From a virus, in IMG/VR virus record IMGVR_UViG_3300021079_000011, positions 1-51,203 of that record: a DNA stretch of 51,203 nucleotides; one strand, written 5' to 3'. The position numbers were made by a program, and so were the translations under genes. Position 1 is the stretch's first letter. Each line of letters begins with the position of its first letter. Under the pieces are notes generated by a model, which saw only the letters and a program-made list of their open reading frames with translations, searched no databases and was not told where the DNA came from. Of the stretch, positions 28,546 to 35,578 are shown piece by piece.

Positions 28546-30161
28546 AAGCTTTCATAGCCTTGGGCAAAAACGGAGATATTTTGTCCGTGTTGCCCATTCT
28601 TTTCCGCGAGTTTGAACTGACCGGGGAACATCCATACCTTGTTGTTTCGCGCCAATACGCCGACCTTCTTAAATATGTCAGCTACGTCAGGGTTGTTGTT
28701 TGGGACGGGCATTGGCAGGACTTGACCGGGGCAATGAGGTTCTCCAAGGAGTATTTTGACGAGGTTGTTACGCTTCAAGTTTTCTCCAAGGATTTTTCCA
28801 TACAAAAAAGACGGCCATCATTCCAGATTGACCAATGGCAACGGGCTGGGTGCGACGAACATTTTGGGCTTTGGAAGGGCGTTGTTGACCTGCGCGACAA
28901 GCATGAAGAATCTTTGCTGACGAAAAAAATAAATGACGGCGCGATTCTGATTGCGGACTTCAGCGAGTCTTCGCCATTCCCGCAAGCAGCCGAGCTTGTT
29001 GAATTGTTCAAGGGCTGGTTTCCAAACCGTCAGGTTGTCAGGCTGTCTGAATTCAAGTCTTCCAACATCGCAAACTTTTTGGGCTTATACGACAAGGCCG
29101 AGCTTCTGGTCAGTGTTGAGACGGCACATCTGCACCTGTCCGCTTCAAGCACAGTCCCGGTAATCGCCTTGGCCACAGACAAGCCGAGCAAGTGGCACGG
29201 GTCAGCTTGGCAAAGCCGATACCTGTTCTATGTAAGATATTCAGACTTCAACAGCAGGAAGAGTGAAATGTTTCAGGCGGCAGATTCCGTTCTGAACGAC
29301 AAGCCGAGCCAAGAAAATTCGACGGTGCTGAAGACGCAGATAAAACACGGCTACAACCCGAGCTATATTGAGCATGGGGGCAAGAAGATTCTGGTTTACC
29401 GACATCACGCAACAAATTCTTGGCATACCAAACTTTCATTGGAAGAAGACGGGGTATTGAGCGCAATCCATTTCCATGAATTTTTTGAAGATTCAAGCAT
29501 CGAAGACCCGAAGCTTTTTGTCTTTGGCGGAAAGCTTCACATTTCGTTTATCGTGGCTCGGGCAGAGCATGGGCAATGGTTTTGCTGGGTTGCTTACGGA
29601 GAACTTTTCAAGGTTGGCGACAGGTGGGAGGTTGACAACATCAACAAGGTAAATTTTGGCGACAACTCTGGTGCTGGGATGGAAAAGAATTGGGTTTTCT
29701 TTGAGAACAACGGAAAGCTTATGGCTCTTTACGGCGAAAAAGAATTGCAAGTTGTGGTTGAGGTTAATGGCGAGCTTGTCGTTGCCGTCCACAAGTCGAG
29801 CCCTGTCCCTTGGGATTACGGGGAAAAGAGGGGTGGTTGCATAGTGCCGCTTGGCGACAATTTTTTAAGAATCTTTCACTCGCACAGGTCTGAAAGCGGT
29901 CAGAGCAGAGATTGGATTTATTACATGGGTGCTGTCCTGATGGAATCAAAGCCGCCATTTGCACAGTTGCAAGTCAGGCAGATGCCGCTGGTTTCTGGCG
30001 ATGAAAAATGGTTGCCAGACTGCAAGCGTTGGAAGCCATCAGTTGTGTTCCCCGGCGCAATAATCAGGAATGGCAGCGGTTGGGACATTTATTTTGGGTC
30101 GAACGATTGCGAGTGCAAAAAAATCCATATAACCGAAGAACTGTTAAGACTAAACCCATGA
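28542..30161 (+). CDS. GT9-like heptosyltransferase fused to GH130-like propeller
   Basis: A 539-residue two-domain protein. Residues 1-255 resemble GT9 (ADP-heptose:LPS heptosyltransferase) folds: a Rossmann start IALGKNGDILSVLPIL, and at about 190-210 a VSVETAHLHLSASSTVPVIA motif like the nucleotide-sugar binding region of GT9. Residues 270-535 look like a five-bladed propeller of the GH130 or related glycoside phosphorylase type: IEDPKLFVFGGKLHISF, EKNWVFFENNG, PWDYGEKRGGC and YYMGAVLM. The fusion could read or modify surface sugars or glycosylate virion proteins. Function inferred from folds; the catalytic residues were not tested. Confidence 0.6.
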   Translation: MKAFIALGKNGDILSVLPILFREFELTGEHPYLVVSRQYADLLKYVSYVRVVVWDGHWQDLTGAMRFSKEYFDEVVTLQVFSKDFSIQKRRPSFQIDQWQRAGCDEHFGLWKGVVDLRDKHEESLLTKKINDGAILIADFSESSPFPQAAELVELFKGWFPNRQVVRLSEFKSSNIANFLGLYDKAELLVSVETAHLHLSASSTVPVIALATDKPSKWHGSAWQSRYLFYVRYSDFNSRKSEMFQAADSVLNDKPSQENSTVLKTQIKHGYNPSYIEHGGKKILVYRHHATNSWHTKLSLEEDGVLSAIHFHEFFEDSSIEDPKLFVFGGKLHISFIVARAEHGQWFCWVAYGELFKVGDRWEVDNINKVNFGDNSGAGMEKNWVFFENNGKLMALYGEKELQVVVEVNGELVVAVHKSSPVPWDYGEKRGGCIVPLGDNFLRIFHSHRSESGQSRDWIYYMGAVLMESKPPFAQLQVRQMPLVSGDEKWLPDCKRWKPSVVFPGAIIRNGSGWDIYFGSNDCECKKIHITEELLRLNP

Positions 30162-30775
30162 GCAAGATATTTGAAGAAATTGCAGTCGCACACAAAAAGC
30201 TTACGGGCTGGTGTTCGTTGACCAAGGCGCAAACTCTGGCCGCAACAGTCCTGAGCATCAGGCCGTCTATCACTGTCGAGATAGGCGTTTGGGGCGGCAA
30301 AAGCCTGATACCAATGGCCATCATGCACAGGCATATAAATCACGGCAAAGTCTGGGCGATTGACCCTTGGAGTCAGACCGCTTCGATTCAAGGTCAGGTA
30401 AACCCTGAGGATGTCGAGTGGTGGTCACATCAAGACCGTCATAACTATGCGTATTCAGAATTTGAAAAGAACCTTGTCGAAAATGGGTTAATGGGAATTG
30501 TTCACATTGAAAGATTTCCAAGTGACGATGTTGAGCCCCCGGATGGAATAGGGCTTTTCCATTGTGACGGCAATCATGGCGAACAAGCCATACGCGACAT
30601 CGTTAGGTTTGCGCCAAAGATAATTGTCGGTGGCGTTGCTGTTCTTGACGACATCGGCTGGACTGGTGGCGCAATAAATCTGGCTGTTGAAAAACTTTTA
30701 CAGTCCGGGTTTGTCGAGCTATACAGGGTCACGGATGAAAGCTCAACTTGGGCTGTGTTCCAAAGAATAAAATGA
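30158..30775 (+). CDS. Class I SAM-dependent methyltransferase
   Basis: A 205-residue protein; the start is the ATG overlapping the preceding stop, not an upstream in-frame start inside that gene. VEIGVWGGKSLIPMA (about residues 36-50) is a motif I Gly-loop. AIDPW follows as the acidic motif II, and HCDGNHGEQAIRDI lies at the motif IV region. VGGVAVLDDIGW then resembles the sugar or small-molecule O-methyltransferases of the TylF/CmcI/Methyltransf_24 type. Its place between a glycosyltransferase and two GT2 genes suggests methylation of a transferred sugar. Substrate unknown. Confidence 0.7.
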   Translation: MSKIFEEIAVAHKKLTGWCSLTKAQTLAATVLSIRPSITVEIGVWGGKSLIPMAIMHRHINHGKVWAIDPWSQTASIQGQVNPEDVEWWSHQDRHNYAYSEFEKNLVENGLMGIVHIERFPSDDVEPPDGIGLFHCDGNHGEQAIRDIVRFAPKIIVGGVAVLDDIGWTGGAINLAVEKLLQSGFVELYRVTDESSTWAVFQRIK

Positions 30776-31692
30776 AATCGCTGACTGTTGCATACATAAC
30801 AAGCCGATTTAACCCGAAGCTGGAATGGTTTCTGGACAGCCTGAAGAATCAACTCAAGGCTGGCGAATCTGTTGAGGTTATCATTGTTGACTCGTTCCCA
30901 GACTGCCATACACACGACCATCAGATTCCAAACATCAGCAAAATACAGGTTCAGCCAAAGCCTACGGTCTGGCAGGGTGAATATCGGCTTACCAAAGATA
31001 ATTGGTGGGCAAAATCCAACGCCTTGAACACGGCAATTTGCCTGTGCAAAACAGAATGGATTTCGTTTCTTGATGATAGGTGCGTGTTGCTTGACGGTTG
31101 GCTTGAAAGAATCAAGTCGGCTATGGCCGGGAATTATGCTGTGTGCGGCTCATACGAGAAACGAATCAACATGACGGTTGAAAACGGCGTGATTCAAAAT
31201 GGCGGGATTATCACAGGGAAAGATTGCCGGGACATGGGCGTTACTCAACCGATACCGTGCGGTGGAGAATGGCTGTTCGGTTGCAATTTCGCCCTACCGC
31301 TGGAATGGGCTTTGAACGTGAACGGGTTTGAAGAGTTGCTAGACGGACTTTCATCTGAAGACACCCAGTTTGGCGCGATGCTGTCCAACAACGGTTATCC
31401 GCTGAAGTTCGATGTCAAAATGAAAATCATTGAGGACAGAACATCATCTGAGATTGGCGCGGCCATGAAGCGAACTTCAAAAGAGCGGTGGGGCAATGAC
31501 GAGCAGGACAAGGGGCATGAAGCCATCCGAAGATTTCACGGTAACAAACAAGCCCAGCATGGGTTTAACATCAGAGAACTTCGCGCAAAAGTTTTGGCTG
31601 GCGAACCATTCCCGATTCCAGACAAGACCAAGGAACACAGGGATTGGTTTGATGGAATGTTAATCAAAGATTTCGACAACATAACCCCATGA
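30772..31692 (+). CDS. GT2-like glycosyltransferase
   Basis: A 306-residue protein starting at the ATGA overlap. VAYITSRFNPKLEWFLDSL is the N-terminal GT-A strand and helix. VEVIIVDSFPD follows, then WISFLDDRCVLLDGWLERI with a DD-x-x acidic site, and GCNFALPLEWALNVNGFEE with SSEDTQFGAML, the typical acceptor-side ED motif of GT2 enzymes. Likely transfers a nucleotide-activated sugar. It is part of a cluster with a methyltransferase and another GT2-like gene. Confidence 0.75.
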   Translation: MKSLTVAYITSRFNPKLEWFLDSLKNQLKAGESVEVIIVDSFPDCHTHDHQIPNISKIQVQPKPTVWQGEYRLTKDNWWAKSNALNTAICLCKTEWISFLDDRCVLLDGWLERIKSAMAGNYAVCGSYEKRINMTVENGVIQNGGIITGKDCRDMGVTQPIPCGGEWLFGCNFALPLEWALNVNGFEELLDGLSSEDTQFGAMLSNNGYPLKFDVKMKIIEDRTSSEIGAAMKRTSKERWGNDEQDKGHEAIRRFHGNKQAQHGFNIRELRAKVLAGEPFPIPDKTKEHRDWFDGMLIKDFDNITP

Positions 31693-32279
31693 AACCGCTA
31701 GTATCAGTTTTATTACCATCCAAAAAAAGGCTGTTACGGCTTTTGGATTGCATGGACTCGATAACAGCAACGGCAACCTTCCCTGAATCGGTTCAGTTTT
31801 GTATCAGGCTACATTCCGATGATGTTAGAACTTTGGACAGTATTTCATCAATACTTTCAATGGCAACAAATGTTAGAATAATTGTCGGCAGTCCGCTCGG
31901 GGGATATTCCGACCTCGCCAGCTTTTATCAGGATGCCGCCCTGATTGCAGATGGTGAATGGGTTTGGATTATGAATGATGATGTTATATCCGAGACTCAA
32001 GGCTGGGATGAAATGTTAAGGAAAGAACCTCTGGACGGCGTTATATTCCCCGAGATTCATCATTTGGGTGGCTCAAGATATATCCGAGATACGCACAACC
32101 CGTTTTTCTTCATGCCAAACAAGTTTTGGGAGAAGGAAGGCATAACAAAATTTTCAAATCAATTTGATGCTTCATTTTTCGAGTTGATGAAAAGATGTAA
32201 CTGGCCAATTAGGTTCATCCCAACATCAGTCTTCCATGATAGGGCAGAAAATGATGTTTTAGAAAAAGAGCGGGGCTAA
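31689..32279 (+). CDS. GT2-like glycosyltransferase, short
   Basis: A 196-residue protein overlapping the previous gene by ATGA. LVSVLLPSKKRLLRLLDCMD is a GT2 N-terminus, and EWVWIMNDDVISETQGWDEM supplies the acidic DD pair with the usual tryptophan. It lacks a long C-terminal acceptor domain, so it is shorter than typical GT2 enzymes, but NKFWEKEGITKFSN and FHDRAENDVL may supply the remaining site. It ends the glycosylation cluster, just before the capsid promoter region. Confidence 0.65.
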   Translation: MKPLVSVLLPSKKRLLRLLDCMDSITATATFPESVQFCIRLHSDDVRTLDSISSILSMATNVRIIVGSPLGGYSDLASFYQDAALIADGEWVWIMNDDVISETQGWDEMLRKEPLDGVIFPEIHHLGGSRYIRDTHNPFFFMPNKFWEKEGITKFSNQFDASFFELMKRCNWPIRFIPTSVFHDRAENDVLEKERG

Positions 32280-32495
32280 AACTAATTGTTAAAAACCGCT
32301 TGACAGACAGATAACGATAAAGTATTCGTTCTTCACGATGTATTAGTTGCTGTCGTCGTCAGCATCCAGCCAACGGAATAGTTGGACGGCTCTCCCGAGT
32401 CGCTTGCGTAAGCCAAAGTCGCTTCTGGCAAAAGTTCCCAAACAAAGAACCCGGCATGTGGTGTAATCACCCCCTGCCAAAACTGAATAAAAACT
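32280..32495 (+). promoter_or_regulatory. Capsid promoter and structured leader
   Basis: A 216-bp gap without a gene. TTGACA (32300-32305), a 17-bp spacer and TATTCG (32323-32328) form a likely promoter for the capsid gene. ACTAAT near 32280 and ATTAGT near 32343 form a distant inverted repeat. CCAAC-GGAATA-GTTGG near 32373 is a small hairpin in the leader. The leader is about 165 nt long, unusual in a genome where almost all genes overlap. It may raise or control capsid expression. Confidence 0.55.
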
Positions 32496-33818
32496 ATGGC
32501 AGTCTCTTGCGATACATTACGGTCAAACTTTGCGCGACAAACGCCCGTCTTCGACGAGGCTTTTCTTCAAGATTACATTTCCGACATGGTGAACGAGCCT
32601 TTTGTTGGCCGTCACATGAACGAAACGTGGGAAGATGGCGCAGCATCCCGCACGTTCGACAAAATCCACGTTCAACAGCCGGATTACCTGAAGCCTTGGG
32701 CTCGGCGCGGCGTTGGCAACGGCTCGGATTGTGCCGCCCCCGTTTGCGCTCCCCCGCGCACACTGGTTGGCTACGGGACGACCCGCGACACCTATTTCAC
32801 CGAGCAAAAACTGTTGCAATCGCAACCGTTCTGCTTGGACGAACTCCGTCAGATTCCGAAGGTTGGCAAGCAGATTGAGCAGATTTACCGTATTCTGCGC
32901 CAGATGCCGCTCGCCTTCACCGGGGAATACCTGCGGACACACTTCTTCTCGTATCACGATACGATTCAAATTGCTGGCTCGGCGTTCAGCACGTTTTCAA
33001 CCACAACGGCGAACACTGACCCGAATCTTACCACTGTGAAGCTGGCGAGTGCCGGGGCTTTGCCTACCAGCGAGTTGACTTGGCCGATTTTGCAGTATTA
33101 CGGCCAGTTGCTCGGTATGCGCGGTTACGACCAGAATTCTGGTCTGGCCAAGGGCATGAGAAACTTGGTCACTCACAGCCGCACCTACTTCAAGTTGGTC
33201 GGCCAAAACCCCGAAATCAAGCCCCAGTTGCATCTGGTCGGCGTGAAGGATGTCAGTCCTCTGTATCAGATTGGAACTGGTGTCAATGCCGACCCGTTCG
33301 GCAATTTCGCCCCGACATTCGACGAAAAGCAGGTTCGCTGGCAGCATGTCGGCTCTGGCCTGTTGAATCGCGTGTTGCCCTACCTCAACACCCCGGCGAC
33401 GACTGGCGAAAAGCCCATCGTCAATACGGCATGGTTCAACGCCCGGTATGGCCTGAGCTACATCCTGCACCCGAAAGCGGCGGCATTGGTTACGCCCAAG
33501 CCGAAGAAAATCAGCGATGCTGTGCCATCGGTGAACAGCGCGATGTGGGGCAAATGGTCGTTCAAGAACCCGGATGGTTTGATTAGCTGGGAAAACAGCG
33601 ACGGGACGACCTGCACCAAGAACAACGACTTGCTCTGGTGGTTCTACTGGCTCTGCTACCTTGAAGTTGGCTTCAAATACGAGCAGCGGGATTTGGTCAT
33701 GCCCATCATCCATCTGATTGACGGCTCTGGGAAAGACTGCGTGGTTGACAGCCCTGTTTGTGGGGATGCACCGCAGTATGTCGCTCAGGACTACAATGTT
33801 GGTCTGATTGAGTGCTAA
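32496..33818 (+). CDS. Major capsid protein
   Basis: A 440-residue protein starting in the context AAAAACTATG. It has its own promoter region and is followed by a strong hairpin, as expected for the most abundant virion protein. Residues 1-60 have an N-arm rich in acidic and aromatic residues (SDMVNEPFVGRHMNETWED). A long central domain (MRNLVTHSRTYFKLVGQNPE, HLVGVKDVSPLYQIGTG) and a C-terminal domain with WWFYWLCYLEVGFKYEQRD follow. It contains many Cys. No known fold motif is diagnostic by eye, so the call rests on position, size and expression signals. Confidence 0.75.
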   Translation: MAVSCDTLRSNFARQTPVFDEAFLQDYISDMVNEPFVGRHMNETWEDGAASRTFDKIHVQQPDYLKPWARRGVGNGSDCAAPVCAPPRTLVGYGTTRDTYFTEQKLLQSQPFCLDELRQIPKVGKQIEQIYRILRQMPLAFTGEYLRTHFFSYHDTIQIAGSAFSTFSTTTANTDPNLTTVKLASAGALPTSELTWPILQYYGQLLGMRGYDQNSGLAKGMRNLVTHSRTYFKLVGQNPEIKPQLHLVGVKDVSPLYQIGTGVNADPFGNFAPTFDEKQVRWQHVGSGLLNRVLPYLNTPATTGEKPIVNTAWFNARYGLSYILHPKAAALVTPKPKKISDAVPSVNSAMWGKWSFKNPDGLISWENSDGTTCTKNNDLLWWFYWLCYLEVGFKYEQRDLVMPIIHLIDGSGKDCVVDSPVCGDAPQYVAQDYNVGLIEC

Positions 33819-33821
33819 CAC

Positions 33822-33857
33822 TTTGGCTGGTGCGGAATAAACCCCGCACCAGCCAGA
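33822..33857 (+). terminator. Strong hairpin after the capsid gene
   Basis: An 11-bp perfect stem (GGCTGGTGCGG at 33825-33835 with CCGCACCAGCC at 33844-33854) encloses an 8-base loop; flanking T/A pairs lengthen it. No U-run follows, so it is not a clean intrinsic terminator. It could be an attenuator, a processing site or an mRNA 3'-end stabiliser that makes capsid more abundant than downstream products. Confidence 0.55.
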
Positions 33858-33870
33858 ACCTTTCAAAATT

Positions 33871-34146
33871 ATGGACAAAAACCTTCCAACCGGGGAGACG
33901 ATGAACGAGGGTTCATCAATCCCGCCAGAAACACGCGCAGACGAGGCCGAAACAGCCGATATTCCGTTGTCTATGCTGGGCGATGTCTCCGAAGGCGAGA
34001 CGGTTACAGTCCGGGTCGTGAGCGTCAACGCCGATGCGGGGACTGCGACCATAACCAAAGCCGTTGACGAACCCGATGCCAGTCCGTCTGCGACGGATGC
34101 AATGGCTTCAGAGTTTGACAAAGAACAACCAACCGAACAGGCATAA
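33871..34146 (+). CDS. Small acidic protein after the capsid gene
   Basis: A 91-residue protein, very acidic. A central beta-like segment (EGETVTVRVVSVNADAGTAT) is flanked by disordered Glu/Ser/Pro-rich arms. It follows the capsid gene after a hairpin and starts in the context AAAATTATG. Small acidic proteins at this place are often decoration proteins or capsid cement, but no fold is recognised. Confidence 0.6.
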   Translation: MDKNLPTGETMNEGSSIPPETRADEAETADIPLSMLGDVSEGETVTVRVVSVNADAGTATITKAVDEPDASPSATDAMASEFDKEQPTEQA

Positions 34147-34152
34147 ACAATT

Positions 34153-34551
34153 ATGGCAAACCCAACTTGCACAGTCGCCAGCCTCATAACGAACAATCCG
34201 TGTTTTTCCGCGAAAGTTTTGGATGAACAGCATCAGTTGGCCTTGAAGATTTGGTTCATGGCCAACGAGTTGTCTGTCATTGGAGGGACAAACTACACGA
34301 ACACGCTGACATCAACGCTTTTGACTGATGCAACTGCGCTCTATCGAACCATGAACCCATCGCAGCGGCAGCTTGCGATTCTGAGCATCTACAAGAACAA
34401 TGCAGTCAACGCTGGCGCAACCATTTCCAGCGATATTCAGGCTTTGATGGCCAGTATCAAGTGTCTTGTCAACATGACACCCGACCAGCTTCAACAGGCT
34501 GAAATTCTCCTGTTATGCCAGCTTGGGTTTCACAAGACCCGGCCACAATAA
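34153..34551 (+). CDS. Cys/Leu helical-repeat protein 1
   Basis: A 132-residue protein. The C-terminal half, with IQALMASIKCLVNMTPDQLQ then AEILLLCQLG, matches the repeat found in the next three genes: a short helix, (K)CF or CL, a turn with T or S-x-D/E, a second helix and LLC(Q/E)-x-L. The N-terminal half is a divergent helical copy (SLITNNPCFSAKVLDEQHQL). Same context and spacing as its neighbours. Probably a structural component arising by repeat duplication. Confidence 0.65.
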   Translation: MANPTCTVASLITNNPCFSAKVLDEQHQLALKIWFMANELSVIGGTNYTNTLTSTLLTDATALYRTMNPSQRQLAILSIYKNNAVNAGATISSDIQALMASIKCLVNMTPDQLQQAEILLLCQLGFHKTRPQ

Positions 34552-34558
34552 TTGAGTT

Positions 34559-34675
34559 ATGGACTGCACACCATCAGCATTGGCTTCAGGCGCAGTTTGT
34601 TTTGATTGCCTTTCCGATGCCGAGATAAAGTCCATCCGTGTCTATCTGTTGTGCCAATGGTTGAACAATCTGTAA
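34559..34675 (+). CDS. Cys/Leu repeat mini-protein (38 residues)
   Basis: A single repeat unit as a whole gene: MDCTPSALASGAVCFDCLSD then EIKSIRVYLLCQWLNNL. It matches its larger neighbours at CF, the L-S-x-x-E turn and LLCQ, so it is probably real despite its length of only 38 residues. It lies eight bases after the previous stop and one base before the next ATG. Confidence 0.7.
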   Translation: MDCTPSALASGAVCFDCLSDAEIKSIRVYLLCQWLNNL

Positions 34676-34676
34676 A

Positions 34677-34904
34677 ATGGTCACTTGCACCGCAAACAGT
34701 CTAGCGACTGCGGCGAAACAGTTTGAGTCTCTTTCTGAGGCTCAATCTGTTGCGGTTCAAACATACCTGCTTGCGGTCATTGCTGGTGGCTCGACAAACC
34801 CGGCAACATTGCTGGCTGCGGCAAAGTGTTTTTGCCTTGGAGAACGCGAGTTAATGCAGATTCAAGATTATCTGCTTTGCACGATAGCAAATAACACGGC
34901 TTAA
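34677..34904 (+). CDS. Cys/Leu helical-repeat protein 2
   Basis: A 75-residue protein made of two repeat units: MVTCTANSLATAAKQFESLS ending in TYLLAVI, and PATLLAAAKCFCLGERELMQ ending in DYLLCTIANN. The first unit has lost the Cys of the LLC motif. Part of the four-gene array 34153-35306. Confidence 0.7.
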   Translation: MVTCTANSLATAAKQFESLSEAQSVAVQTYLLAVIAGGSTNPATLLAAAKCFCLGERELMQIQDYLLCTIANNTA

Positions 34905-34910
34905 CGAATT

Positions 34911-35306
34911 ATGGCAGCTTGCGATGCACAATCTTTGTTGGCCGCATCCTGCAAATTCAACTGTCTTTCCGGGAAAGAGTTGGAGGTTGTTAAGGCTGAA
35001 TTGTTATGCCAGATTCTTCAAGCATCAAACCCTATGGCATCTTGTGACGCACAGACACTATTAAACGCTGGCAAAGCCTTCAACGGCCTACCAGCGCAGC
35101 AGCTCAATGTCATTCAGACCCAGCTACTTTGTGAGATTCTGAGCGGTGGCGGGACTGGTGGCGCAACCTGTGTCCTTTGCGGCGTGGTTGACCCAACAAC
35201 TGCTCCTACATCCTGTAATTGCGCTTTTTATTATCGGACAGATAACGCTGCGGTCTGGTTCTGGAACAATGGAAGCTCAAGCTGGACACCACTGATTGCG
35301 GCATGA
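34911..35306 (+). CDS. Cys/Leu helical-repeat protein 3 with C-terminal cap
   Basis: A 131-residue protein with two clear repeat units (CDAQSLLAASCKFNCLSGKE to ELLCQIL, and CDAQTLLNAGKAFNGLPAQQ to QLLCEIL), then a Gly-rich hinge. The small C-terminal segment (CVLCGVVDP, NCAFYYRTDNAAVWFWNNG) is rich in Trp and Tyr and resembles short caps in phage fibre proteins. ATGA coupling leads to the next gene. Confidence 0.7.
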   Translation: MAACDAQSLLAASCKFNCLSGKELEVVKAELLCQILQASNPMASCDAQTLLNAGKAFNGLPAQQLNVIQTQLLCEILSGGGTGGATCVLCGVVDPTTAPTSCNCAFYYRTDNAAVWFWNNGSSSWTPLIAA

Positions 35307-35578
35307 AAACTGAATCCATAAGAAACAGCGTTTTTGCAAGGTGGAGCTTCATTAGAAATTGGAAGCCGACAATCATTTTGCTTTGTGACGAGTTGGATAA
35401 ATGCAATTCAAGGCCAGAGATTGAGCTTGGTCTTTTGAGGGATGAAATCGAAAAGCTTAAAAAACAGCTTGAAACAGCCGAGCTTGGGAACAAGAAACTG
35501 TGGCAATTCATCACGATAAACCAGCGGCTAGACCAGTCACCCGAAATGGGCAGCATCCGTAAACTATTGAAAAAATGA
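35303..35578 (+). CDS. Small coiled-coil hypothetical protein
   Basis: A 91-residue protein, ATGA-coupled on both sides. The N-terminus is basic (SIRNSVFARWSFIRNWKPT). A strong heptad-type helix follows (EIELGLLRDEIEKLKKQLET) and the tail is polar. The arrangement suggests an oligomeric structural protein between the repeat array and the fibre-like gene. No known family seen. Confidence 0.6.
   Translation: MKTESIRNSVFARWSFIRNWKPTIILLCDELDKCNSRPEIELGLLRDEIEKLKKQLETAELGNKKLWQFITINQRLDQSPEMGSIRKLLKK

Noticed and set aside
32370-32400. A third attC-like site near GTTGGACGGC in the capsid leader
   Set aside because: It shares GTTGGACGGC with site 1 but has no RYYYAAC partner and no CACCGA/TCGGTG arms.
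32997-34196. 399-residue minus-strand frame opposite the capsid gene
   Set aside because: It is a shadow of the capsid gene and crosses the strong hairpin and two other genes. No promoter or ribosome site.
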